A DNA stretch of 64,000 nt from a gamma proteobacterium symbiont of Ctena orbiculata (GTDB lineage Bacteria > Pseudomonadota > Gammaproteobacteria > Chromatiales > Chromatiaceae). Where the stretch lies: assembly GCA_003058495.1 (NCBI GenBank), contig QBVC01000027.1:1-64000 (forward strand). Direction: 5' to 3'. The stretch's first letter is position 1. Each line of letters starts with the position of its first letter. The translations under genes were made by a program, and so were the position numbers. Below the pieces are notes generated by a model, which made no database searches, had not been told where the DNA came from, and was given only the letters and a program-made list of their open reading frames with translations. This document shows positions 51,768 to 59,204 of the stretch, piece by piece.

Positions 51768-52474
51768 ACAAGATGAACCTCGTCTGCATGGCGATGCTGT
51801 GGCTGGCCACGCCGGGCGCGGGATCGCTGGCGGATCAGGCCCGGGCCGGACTCCTGCTCTACGGTGAACGCGGGGCAGGCGGCGAAGAGATCGTCACTCG
51901 GCTGCTGTTTACCCCGGGTAAGCTGCGCATCGAGTCACGGGACCGGGCGGAAGGTTACATCCTCTACCACAGCGAGGCGGCATCCATCTACAGCGTGACG
52001 CCTGACGAGAGGACGATTCTGGTCATTCAACCCGAGGCGGAAAAGCCGAGGATCCCTGACGGCATGGCATTGAAGTTGGAGAGGATTGACGACATCGATG
52101 CCCCCGAAATCGGCGGCAGCAAGCCGCAACACTGGCGTCTGACGGTGAATGGGAGCGTCTGTCGCGATGCGATTCTGGCGCCGGGTTTGATGGCGGATCA
52201 GCGGCTGCTCTACCGGGACTACCTGATGCTGCTTGCCAATCAACACTATCTCGGTCTGGCTGCAGTCCCCGCCGAGTATCGCGATCCCTGTGATGATGCG
52301 GTCCATGTCTTCGCGCCGGCCCTGTTTGTGGAGAGAGGACTCCCGGTTCGGGTCTGGGATCAGCACGGTTATCAGCAGAGCCTGCTGGATTTCTCGGTTG
52401 AGAAACAGGTCGGCACCGAGCTCTTCCACTTGCCCGGGGACTATCAGCTCGTACCGATATCACAATCGCGGTGA
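51752..52474 (+). CDS. Exported protein of unknown function, operon with DUF455
   Basis: 240 aa if started at 51752, or 233 at the second ATG (51773). A signal peptide (NLVCMAMLWLATPGAGSLAD) is followed by a soluble domain with ARAGLLLYGERGAGGEEIVTR, IESRDRAEGYILYHSEAASI and two conserved-looking cysteines (GSVCRDAILAPGLMAD, EYRDPCDDAVHVF). The pattern of a signal peptide with an all-beta body suggests a periplasmic protein. No family recognised. It overlaps the end of the ferritin-like gene, so the pair may act together. Confidence 0.6.
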   Translation: MYRGLNKMNLVCMAMLWLATPGAGSLADQARAGLLLYGERGAGGEEIVTRLLFTPGKLRIESRDRAEGYILYHSEAASIYSVTPDERTILVIQPEAEKPRIPDGMALKLERIDDIDAPEIGGSKPQHWRLTVNGSVCRDAILAPGLMADQRLLYRDYLMLLANQHYLGLAAVPAEYRDPCDDAVHVFAPALFVERGLPVRVWDQHGYQQSLLDFSVEKQVGTELFHLPGDYQLVPISQSR

Positions 52475-52578
52475 ATCTGGATGGGTGGGCGGCAACACCG
52501 CCGGATGCAATCTCCACCTTGCGGGCCGACCCCGATGTTCAGGGCCGGCAGCATCGACTCGATTGCTGCCGACAGGCG

Positions 52579-53304
52579 CTAGTGGAATCGCTCTCTGCTG
52601 GCCCCCTCAGGGGTTACGCATAACGATTCGGCCTGATCATGATGCCACTCCGCCAATACATGGCGCTGCACCGGTTTCCCCCGCAGCTCGAACCTATGGT
52701 CGGCGGGCCGATGGGTATGGCCATGGATCAAGCGCTCGGCAGCGTACTCGGTGAGATAGGCTTTCACCGTCTCCTGATTGACATCCATGATCGACTCGGA
52801 CTTGAGCGATTTGGCCTCGCCGCTCATTTCCCGGTAGCGCTGTGCCAGGGCCAAACGCTGCGCCAGCGAATGGGAGAGAAACGCCTTCACATTTTCCGGC
52901 TCACGAATCTCCCGGCGAAACCGCTGGTACGGCTCATCGTCGCTGCACAGGAGATCGCCATGCATCAACAGGGTCGGCGTATCGTAGAGATCCACCAGCG
53001 TCGGATCCTGCAGCAGCGCTGCACCGGTCTCACGGCAGAAGTCATCGCCGATCAGAAAGTCCCTGTTGCCATGCATCAGCCACAAACGGGTCCCGCTATT
53101 GCTCAGCTGCTGCATGGCGAGTTTGATTTCAGGGATCGGGGGCTGCAGATGGTCGTCGCCGACCCAGGCATCGAACAGATCACCGAGGATGTAGAGGTGG
53201 TCAGCCTGCGGGGCCCGGTCGGTGAGAAAACGGAGGAACAGCCGCACCCTATCCGTCTCGTCGACGGACAGGTGCAGATCGGAGATGAACAGGGACTGGG
53301 TCAC
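52579..53304 (-). CDS. lpxH: UDP-2,3-diacylglucosamine diphosphatase LpxH
   Basis: 241 aa; GTG start overlapping the ppiB stop (GTGA), so translation is coupled. Calcineurin-like metallophosphatase motifs: [31 protein letters not shown] and the late histidines in HGDLL and IHGHTHRP. It removes UMP from UDP-diacylglucosamine to make lipid X in lipid A synthesis at the inner face of the inner membrane. The ppiB-lpxH order is common in gammaproteobacteria. Confidence 0.96.
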   Translation of the reverse strand: MTQSLFISDLHLSVDETDRVRLFLRFLTDRAPQADHLYILGDLFDAWVGDDHLQPPIPEIKLAMQQLSNSGTRLWLMHGNRDFLIGDDFCRETGAALLQDPTLVDLYDTPTLLMHGDLLCSDDEPYQRFRREIREPENVKAFLSHSLAQRLALAQRYREMSGEAKSLKSESIMDVNQETVKAYLTEYAAERLIHGHTHRPADHRFELRGKPVQRHVLAEWHHDQAESLCVTPEGASRERFH

Positions 53305-53789
53305 TCAGTGACTTCGGCCTTCTCGATGACGATGTCATCCACCGGTACGTCCTGGTGGCCGGCGCGGGTGGTGGTAGCGGACCCCTTGATCTGATTGACC
53401 ACATCCATGCCGCTGATGACCTTGCCGAAGACACAGTAGCCCCAGCCGTCCTGACCCGGGTGATCGAGGAACTTGTTGTTCGCGACGTTGATGAAAAACT
53501 GGGCGGTGGCCGAGTGGGGATCCATGGTGCGCGCCATGGCGATGCTGCCGACCTCATTCGAGAGGCCGTTCTTGGCCTCGTTTTCAATCGGGTCACCGGT
53601 CTGCTTCTGCACCATGCCGGGCAGAAATCCGCCCCCTTGAATCATGAAATTGTCGATTACGCGATGAAAGATCGTGCCGTCGAAAAAGCCGTCCTCAACA
53701 TATTGTTTGAAGTTTTCGCAGGTTTTCGGGGCGTTGGCCTCGTCCAGTTCAATGACGATGGGCCCGAGGTTCGTGGTCAATGTGATCAT
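53301..53789 (-). CDS. ppiB: Peptidyl-prolyl cis-trans isomerase B (cyclophilin, cytoplasmic)
   Basis: 162 aa cyclophilin without signal peptide. Core motifs: [36 protein letters not shown] and [17 protein letters not shown]. It speeds proline isomerisation in the cytoplasm. Its end overlaps the lpxH start by 4 bases. The periplasmic paralogue ppiA lies 37 bases upstream on the same strand, so both are probably one transcript with lpxH. Confidence 0.95.
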   Translation of the reverse strand: MITLTTNLGPIVIELDEANAPKTCENFKQYVEDGFFDGTIFHRVIDNFMIQGGGFLPGMVQKQTGDPIENEAKNGLSNEVGSIAMARTMDPHSATAQFFINVANNKFLDHPGQDGWGYCVFGKVISGMDVVNQIKGSATTTRAGHQDVPVDDIVIEKAEVTE

Positions 53790-53826
53790 AGGATTCCTGT
53801 CTGCAATAGCTTTGGTGTATTAGGCA

Positions 53827-54396
53827 TTACTCGAGTATGGTGACCTTCTCGATGACGATGGATGACCTGGGCACATCACGCATGCCGTTGGAGACGCCGG
53901 TGGGTTGCACCGCGATGCTGTCCACTATGTCCATGCCTGCTGAGACCTTGCCGAATACGGCATAACCCCATCCGTCTTGGCCGGGATAATCGAGAAAACT
54001 GTTGTTTTTGTGGTTGATGAAGAACTGAGCCGTTGCCGAGTGGGGCGCCGAGGTCCGCGCCATGGCGATGGTGCCGCGGAGGTTTCTAAGGCCGTTTTTC
54101 GCCTCGTTCTCCACTGGGTCGCGGGTCTGTTTTCGTTCCATGGACTCGTCGAAGCCACCGCCCTGGATCATAAAGCCCTTGATCACGCGGTGAAAAACCG
54201 TCCCGTCATAAAAGCCATCTTTTACATACTGAGTGAAGTTCGCTACCGATTTCGGCGCCTTTTCCTTGTCGAGGGACAACCTGATTTCGCCCATCGATGT
54301 CTGCATCAGCACCTCGACCTTTTCGGCCCAGGCGTTGCTGGAGAGAGAGGTAACAAAGAGCAGGCATAGGAGAAGGCTTAATCTTGCTTTGTTCAT
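53827..54396 (-). CDS. ppiA: Peptidyl-prolyl cis-trans isomerase A (periplasmic cyclophilin)
   Basis: 189 aa from the ATG with GAGGA upstream; longer in-frame starts lack support. Signal peptide (KARLSLLLCLLFVTSLSSNA) then a cyclophilin domain: [39 protein letters not shown] and GWGYAVFGKVSAGMDIVDSI. It works in the periplasm on outer-membrane and secreted proteins. Probably transcribed first in the ppiA-ppiB-lpxH set; the closest upstream terminator (54512-54543) belongs to the cytochrome gene. Confidence 0.94.
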   Translation of the reverse strand: MNKARLSLLLCLLFVTSLSSNAWAEKVEVLMQTSMGEIRLSLDKEKAPKSVANFTQYVKDGFYDGTVFHRVIKGFMIQGGGFDESMERKQTRDPVENEAKNGLRNLRGTIAMARTSAPHSATAQFFINHKNNSFLDYPGQDGWGYAVFGKVSAGMDIVDSIAVQPTGVSNGMRDVPRSSIVIEKVTILE

Positions 54397-54511
54397 GGCA
54401 TCCTCAGGGTGGTCACTGTCCGGTCGGTGCATCATAACGGTTCACCGGCAGCATAAAAAGGGGTGATTCCTGATGTTGTGGGAAGGCGCGGCAGGCCGTC
54501 TGTCCGGGAAC

Positions 54512-54543
54512 AAAAAAGCCATGCGGTCCGGCATGGCTTTTTT
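54512..54543. terminator. Bidirectional rho-independent terminator
   Basis: A 13-bp stem AAAAAAGCCATGC / GCATGGCTTTTTT with a 6-base loop sits downstream of the minus-strand cytochrome gene (54572). The A and T tracts make it usable in both directions. Confidence 0.9.
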
Positions 54544-54571
54544 ACGCATCGAATCGGGATTTAAGCCGGGA

Positions 54572-54952
54572 TCAGTTGTTCTTGGCCCCCTGGTTGATCC
54601 AGTTCTCTACCGTGGCGATCTCCACCTCACTCAGCGCCTCCTTACCGTGGGGCATGCGGATCGAGGGATCGACCTTACCGGCGATCAGGCGGTAGAAGGA
54701 GCTGGAGAGTGGGTCGCCGGCCACCACCACCGGGCCAAACTTGGTTCCTTTCATGACGTTTTCATAACTGTCGGTGATGAAGCCGCTGGCTTCTGCGCCG
54801 GTACCCCCTGGCAGGTGACACTCGGTACAATACTTGTCGACCAATGGCTTGACCTCTGACTTGAAACTGACCGGTGCCGGACCGGCGCTGCACCCCGCCA
54901 GCAACAGGGCGGTGAGGGTGGATGACAGTAAGAGGGGCGTGCTTTTAGACAT
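54572..54952 (-). CDS. Lipoprotein c-type cytochrome
   Basis: 126 aa. Lipobox LLLAGC (C21) marks an anchored lipoprotein. One c-type haem site CTECH (C42, C45, H46) follows; a distal methionine ligand is likely in IRMPHGKEAL. The pattern of EVKPLVDKYCTECH resembles PSCyt1-like cytochromes found with carbohydrate- or methyl-metabolising enzymes, but the carrier here could be a small periplasmic electron shuttle for respiratory or sulfur enzymes. No oxidoreductase is adjacent. It ends at a bidirectional terminator. Confidence 0.87.
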   Translation of the reverse strand: MSKSTPLLLSSTLTALLLAGCSAGPAPVSFKSEVKPLVDKYCTECHLPGGTGAEASGFITDSYENVMKGTKFGPVVVAGDPLSSSFYRLIAGKVDPSIRMPHGKEALSEVEIATVENWINQGAKNN

Positions 54953-55124
54953 TAATCAGCTCCTTAATGCGTCAATTTATAGGATCCGCTGGATAAGGAT
55001 TCCAGTGATCCACTTGGTATATTCAACCTGTAGATGATTTTACCAATACTCTACCATCAACAGGTGAGAAATTTCGACTGCAGGCTGTGTTTTGTCAGAA
55101 AGGGTACTGCTATCAACACACTGC

Positions 55125-55442
55125 TTACTTCAGGCCCATCACCCAGGTAATCACGCCTTTTATATCGTCCAGGCTCGCCGGACTGGGGGGCATGGCCGCC
55201 GCTCCCCAAACCAGGGGTTCCCCGGGTGTACTGCCGGCCTTTACCTTTGCGGCAAGCCGGTCCACGGCGCCCGCGTCACTCGCATACTTCGCGGCGACAT
55301 CCTTGAATGCGGGTCCGACCAGTTTGGCATCGGTTTTGTGGCAGCCCATGCATCCTGAGCGCATGGCCAGGGTCTGATCGGCAATCACGGCCTGACTGAA
55401 AAGGGTAGCAAGAGTCACTGCAGCAATGGCGATTTTTCGCAT
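55125..55442 (-). CDS. Cytochrome c (c551/c552-like, periplasmic)
   Basis: 105 aa with a signal peptide (RKIAIAAVTLATLFSQAVIA) and one haem site CMGCH (C31, C34, H35). The methionine ligand is in WGAAAMPPSPASL, matching the small class-I c551/c8 type. Total mature size ~84 aa is typical. It can carry electrons to terminal oxidases or from sulfur and nitrogen enzymes; the partner is not evident. It shares the strand with the lipoprotein cytochrome but is 172 bases away with no visible link. Confidence 0.9.
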   Translation of the reverse strand: MRKIAIAAVTLATLFSQAVIADQTLAMRSGCMGCHKTDAKLVGPAFKDVAAKYASDAGAVDRLAAKVKAGSTPGEPLVWGAAAMPPSPASLDDIKGVITWVMGLK

Positions 55443-55720
55443 CTATGTACTCCAAAACTATTTTGAATAGGCCGCACCCGGCGTTGCCGCCCGGTCCGCA
55501 GCCCGTTAGACCACATACACTGTGTCGGGAGGGAGCGCGGATTCTTTAACCCATCATTAAGCGGAAAACCAAGTTAATCAGGGTATTGCAGCGCCAAGTC
55601 ATGGTTGCGCGCGAGTAGATTTTTGAATTTGCTCTTTTTTTTCTCTCCCGGGCCCTGCCCGGTATTTTCTCCACACAGGCGCTTCTACGGCGCAGTTTTG
55701 CCTCTTTACCAGAGATTTAC

Positions 55721-55747
55721 TCAAGAGATTCTGCGAGTTGCCGAAAA
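55721..55747 (+). promoter_or_regulatory. Possible sigma-28 (FliA) promoter of the chemoreceptor
   Basis: GCCGAAAA at 55740-55747 matches the -10 consensus GCCGATAA in 7 of 8 bases, and 11 bases upstream TCAAGAGA (55721-55728) gives a partial -35 (TCAAG versus TAAAG). About 50 bases lie between it and the chemoreceptor ATG. Chemoreceptor genes are often FliA-dependent. Confidence 0.45.
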
Positions 55748-55794
55748 ATAGAGAGGTGTAGGACTTATAGATACTTCAATAAGCAGGTTTGACC

Positions 55795-57402
55795 ATGAGT
55801 AAATACATCTCGGTTCAGTGGAAAATTCTCACACCAATGGCCCTGATCTTCATTCTCATCATGTCAGTTGTAACCGTCTATTCCGCGCATCAGCAGAAGG
55901 AGCGGTTGTTAAGGCTGACTGAGCATCAGATTTTTGATGTCTTGCACGGTTATCTCGACAGCATGAACGCAATGATGTTTACAGGAACGATGGGCAACAG
56001 GGAGATGTTGAAGCAGAAAATCGAGAAACGTGATGGTGTGGTCGAGGTACGGATGCTCCGCGGTGAGGCGGTGAACAAGACCTTTGGTCCCGGATTTGAT
56101 CATGAAAAGCCGTTGGATGAGCTTGATAAGCGGGCATTGAATGGCGAACAGGTTGTCAGGGTAGAGAAGATCAAGGGTGAGCGCATTGTCACCATTATCG
56201 AACCCTTCGCAGCCGTTTCCGATCGCAACGGCACCAACTGCCTGACCTGTCACGCACTGCCGGAAGGGACAATCCTGGGTGCGGGGAGACTGACATTCAA
56301 CCTGGGGCAACGGGACAAGGCGATCGAGAATGAGCTGCTGTTCAGCGCCGTTATCAACTTTCTTGTCTTACTGGCCGGCCTTTTCATCATCAATTTGATC
56401 ATGCGCAAGGTGGTGATCAAACCGCTCTGCGGGCTGCGCAGCACCATGGAGAATATCGGCGCCGATTCCGATCTGCGTCCACGGGTGACCCTCGGCGCCA
56501 ACGACGAGTTCCATCAGGTGGGCACCGCCGTCAACACCATGCTGGATAAGTTTCAGCCGACAATCACCGATCTGGCACAGACCATGGACGGCCTGGCAAA
56601 TTCTGCCGAGCAACTCGCCCATGTCACCAAGACGACCCGTGACGGGGTGGATCAGCAGGATAAGGAGACCAGCCAACTCACCGTGGCCATCGGTGAGCTC
56701 ACCCAGGCGGCGGAAGAGGTGGCGAGGAATGCCGCCGGTGCCGAACAGGCGGCGGTGGATGCGAAGTCCAATGCCAATGGCGGCAGTGACGTGGTGGCCC
56801 AGGTATCCGACTCCATCAAGCGTCTGGCCAAGCGTGTCGACGATGCCGCGGTGGTGGTGCGTCAGCTCGCGGACGGCACCCAGAGCATCGGCCAGGTCTC
56901 CGAATCGATCACCGCGATCGCGGAACAGACCAACCTGCTGGCCCTGAATGCGGCAATCGAAGCGGCGCGGGCCGGCGAGCAGGGTCGCGGCTTTGCCGTG
57001 GTGGCCGATGAAGTGCGCAACCTGGCACAGCGTACCCAGGAGGCGACCCATGAGATTCAGGAAATCATCGAACAGCTGGTCTCAGCCTCCAGGCAAGCGG
57101 TGAAGGTGATGGATGGCAGCAAAAAGGAGGCCGATCAGAGTGTCTCCGACTCCAACCGCGCCGGTGACGCCCTGGCTCAGATCGCCAGTGCCGTGGAATC
57201 GATCAGTGAAATGAACTCGGTGATCGCCACCGCGGCCTCGGAGCAGACCTCCGTGGCCAACGAGATCAACAAGAATATCATCGCCATCAACGAGGTGTCG
57301 CACCAGACGGCCGAGGGTACCTGCCGCACGCTCAAGGAGAGTGAAGAGGTGGCTCGGATATCCTCGCAGCTGGATCAGATGGTAAATCAGTTCAAGGTTT
57401 GA
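55795..57402 (+). CDS. Methyl-accepting chemotaxis protein with c-type haem motif
   Basis: 535 aa from the ATG (a TTG two codons earlier is possible). First span residues ~11-31, a periplasmic sensor of ~155 residues, second span ~188-208, a HAMP region and a cytoplasmic signalling hairpin with [20 protein letters not shown] and [18 protein letters not shown]. The sensor contains [11 protein letters not shown] with a CxxCH haem-attachment motif (C149, C152, H153), so it probably binds haem c and senses redox potential or a ligand such as O2 or NO. No CheW/CheA is nearby. A sigma-28-like promoter precedes it. Confidence 0.9.
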   Translation: MSKYISVQWKILTPMALIFILIMSVVTVYSAHQQKERLLRLTEHQIFDVLHGYLDSMNAMMFTGTMGNREMLKQKIEKRDGVVEVRMLRGEAVNKTFGPGFDHEKPLDELDKRALNGEQVVRVEKIKGERIVTIIEPFAAVSDRNGTNCLTCHALPEGTILGAGRLTFNLGQRDKAIENELLFSAVINFLVLLAGLFIINLIMRKVVIKPLCGLRSTMENIGADSDLRPRVTLGANDEFHQVGTAVNTMLDKFQPTITDLAQTMDGLANSAEQLAHVTKTTRDGVDQQDKETSQLTVAIGELTQAAEEVARNAAGAEQAAVDAKSNANGGSDVVAQVSDSIKRLAKRVDDAAVVVRQLADGTQSIGQVSESITAIAEQTNLLALNAAIEAARAGEQGRGFAVVADEVRNLAQRTQEATHEIQEIIEQLVSASRQAVKVMDGSKKEADQSVSDSNRAGDALAQIASAVESISEMNSVIATAASEQTSVANEINKNIIAINEVSHQTAEGTCRTLKESEEVARISSQLDQMVNQFKV

Positions 57403-57420
57403 TGGGTAGAATCGGGACCG

Positions 57421-57436
57421 CCCGGCGCGAGCCGGG
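57421..57436. other. GNRA-type hairpin between convergent genes
   Basis: CCCGGC-GCGA-GCCGGG is a perfect 6-bp stem capped by a GCGA tetraloop, without T-run. It sits between the chemoreceptor and hybE 3' ends and could slow transcription from either side. Confidence 0.45.
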
Positions 57437-58036
57437 TCAGGTCTCCCGGTTCAGGTCTCCACGCAGCAGTTCGCGACGTGTGATCAGCCTGTCCCGGTCC
57501 ATGCCCGCGGTCTCTGAACCCTCCTCGGCAAGGGCAAATCCGTCGACACCGGCTTCAACCCCTTCCTCCCCCCGCAATATCCGTCCGAGCAGCTCTTCGT
57601 CGTAGGGGTCTTCATCCGGTTCATCGACCTCGACCATCAGGGTCTGCATGAAGCTTCTGGCCGCCGCCAGGGCATGTTCCTGATTGACGAACTCATGCAT
57701 CGGCGAGTAGAGGGAGTGGGTCTGGCAGCGGCCGATACCCTCGACCTCGTTGACCATGAACTTGTATTGGTTGGCGGGAAAGCGGTGCGGTTGTTTATGC
57801 CCCAGCTTCATCTCGCTCCAATCCTCGTTTTCCCCGGGGAAGAGGATCAGGTTCATCATCCAGGGAGTGATGATGACGCCGACAACGCGCCCCTCAAATT
57901 CCTGGAAGCCCACAGTCTCAACCTTCAGCATGGGATTGAGCAGGGGAATGCCCTGCATCTGCTCCTGCTCTATGCCCAGGAAAACATCTTGGATCTGTCG
58001 GGTTAGTGCTTTCAGGTCAGTCATATCGTTGCTCAT
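57437..58036 (-). CDS. hybE: [NiFe]-hydrogenase assembly chaperone HybE
   Basis: 199 aa matching the HybE family core: PLLNPMLKVETVGFQEFEGRVVGVIITPWMMNLIL and LGHKQPHRFPANQYKFMVNEVEGIGRCQTHSLYSPM. Compared with the E. coli protein the C-terminus is longer and acidic (DEPDEDPYDEELLGRIL). HybE assists maturation of the membrane-bound Hyb-type hydrogenase and its export partner. It is last in the hydrogenase operon here; a palindromic repeat (58091) separates it from hypC. Confidence 0.9.
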   Translation of the reverse strand: MSNDMTDLKALTRQIQDVFLGIEQEQMQGIPLLNPMLKVETVGFQEFEGRVVGVIITPWMMNLILFPGENEDWSEMKLGHKQPHRFPANQYKFMVNEVEGIGRCQTHSLYSPMHEFVNQEHALAAARSFMQTLMVEVDEPDEDPYDEELLGRILRGEEGVEAGVDGFALAEEGSETAGMDRDRLITRRELLRGDLNRET

Positions 58037-58090
58037 TGTGGCTCGTCAAGGCGTTCCCTGCCCGGTATGTCTGAGGTCGTCCATTTCCGT

Positions 58091-58117
58091 GTAGGGTGGG
58101 GCAGGGCCCCACCCTAC
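58091..58117. repeat. Full palindromic copy of the GTAGGGTGGGGC repeat
   Basis: GTAGGGTGGGGCAGGGCCCC followed by ACCCTAC is a near-perfect 27-bp palindrome in the hypC-hybE spacer. It combines both ends of the half-copies seen elsewhere. Confidence 0.8.
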
Positions 58118-58132
58118 ACGATTGGATTTGTC

Positions 58133-58405
58133 TTAAGCTGGCTTTATATCGGGGAAGTAGTGATCCACATCGATCTCCTCTTCACCGCTCATGATGGCGC
58201 TGAGACCGTCCAGGGCCTGGTTGATTTGACGGGCGTCCTGTTCAGTGATCACCTCACGGGCGGAGCCGAGAAAGGTCAGCAGCCAGGTCCCCACGGGCTG
58301 GGATCCGGTCAGCATCATATTGACCTGCTCCTCGCCGTTGCGGGTGCGGCAGCGGGCGACAAAATCACCAGCCTCGATCACCTGGGCAGGGATGCCTACG
58401 CACAT
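58133..58405 (-). CDS. hypC: HypC/HupF-family hydrogenase maturation chaperone
   Basis: 90 aa starting MCVGIPAQVIEAGDF, the conserved N-terminal cysteine motif that binds the CO/CN ligand-bearing iron with HypD. GEEQVNMMLTGSQPVGTWLL and EARQINQAL follow as in the family. It is the operon's own HypC-type (HybG) protein delivering Fe(CN)2CO to the large subunit precursor. HypD, HypE, HypF, HypA and HypB are not in this window. It is separated from hybD by a composite repeat. Confidence 0.92.
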   Translation of the reverse strand: MCVGIPAQVIEAGDFVARCRTRNGEEQVNMMLTGSQPVGTWLLTFLGSAREVITEQDARQINQALDGLSAIMSGEEEIDVDHYFPDIKPA

Positions 58406-58437
58406 GTTTCAACTCTCATATTTAATAAATACTCAAA

Positions 58438-58633
58438 CCGCACATGGACGCGAATCACCGCCAATGATCGCGAAAGTTTCGGCTTTATCGATGTCTCGAG
58501 ATTTATGTAGGGTGGAGCCCTGCCCCACCAATATGCCTCTCGTTATTGGGTGATCCGGTGGGGCAGGGCCCCACCCTACACGTTGTTTAAAAATATTCGC
58601 GATCATTGGCGGTGATTCGCGTTAATTTGCGGT
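58438..58633. repeat. Composite nested repeat within the hydrogenase operon
   Basis: Outer arms 58438-58474 and 58596-58633 are inverted copies (26-bp perfect core, CGCGAATCACCGCCAATGAT and its complement). Inside, two copies of the GTAGGGTGG repeat (58507-58529 and 58557-58579) face each other in mirrored order. The outer arms belong to the TTTGCG/GCGGTG family seen at 1688 and 4658. The element fills the hypC-hybD gap. Confidence 0.8.
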
Positions 58634-58641
58634 GAATTATT

Positions 58642-59202
58642 TCACCCTGCCAAACCCGCCGCAGCCTCGTACTCGGCCTCACGTTTCCAATGGCCGTTAC
58701 CGGCCCGGGAGCGGGGTTCGAGTGCAATGCCCAGAGCCGCCAGTTCTTCCACCAGCATCTGCACCATCGCCTCCAGTCCCTCTGCTGCCTCGGGGGTCAG
58801 GCCGAGGCGGTTCTCCAGGGAGTGGGGCACCATGCCGACGATGGTGACCTGCTCCGGCGTCTCGCCCTTGAGGGCAAGCAGGGCCAGCAGATCGGAAATG
58901 CCGAGCTGGTGGTTGGAGAGCTTGGTCTGGAAGAAGGCGGGGATCTCCTCGTTGGCGATGCGCACCAGGCTGCCGTAGGCAGCGCCGGTGTTGACCGCGT
59001 CGGCGATGACCAGGGAGCTGGCGCCGCGCATGGGCTCGAACAGCTCCATGCCGGTGGTGCCGCCGTCGACCACCTCGACCCCGTCGGGGATATGGTAGCG
59101 TTGCTCAAGCTCCTCCACGGCGCGCACGCCGATACCCTCGTCCTGCATCAGCACGTTGCCCATGCCGATGACCAGGACCTTGCCGGTTTTCTCCTCGGCC
59201 AT
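58642..59202 (-). CDS. hybD: Hydrogenase maturation protease HybD
   Basis: 186 aa from the ATG, with a GTG overlap alternative at 59208. Motifs of the HybD/HyaD endopeptidase family: VLVIGMGNVLMQDEGIGVRA, VEVVDGGTTGMELFEPM and IADAVNTGA; the nickel-binding acidic residues (E in MQDEG, D in IADAVN) and a histidine in VGMVPHSLE are present. It removes the C-terminal peptide of HybC after nickel insertion, consistent with the HybC tail seen upstream. A longer C-terminus than E. coli HybD (164 aa) is rich in alanine. Co-translated with hybC. Confidence 0.92.
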   Translation of the reverse strand: MAEEKTGKVLVIGMGNVLMQDEGIGVRAVEELEQRYHIPDGVEVVDGGTTGMELFEPMRGASSLVIADAVNTGAAYGSLVRIANEEIPAFFQTKLSNHQLGISDLLALLALKGETPEQVTIVGMVPHSLENRLGLTPEAAEGLEAMVQMLVEELAALGIALEPRSRAGNGHWKREAEYEAAAGLAG

Positions 59203-59204
59203 GC

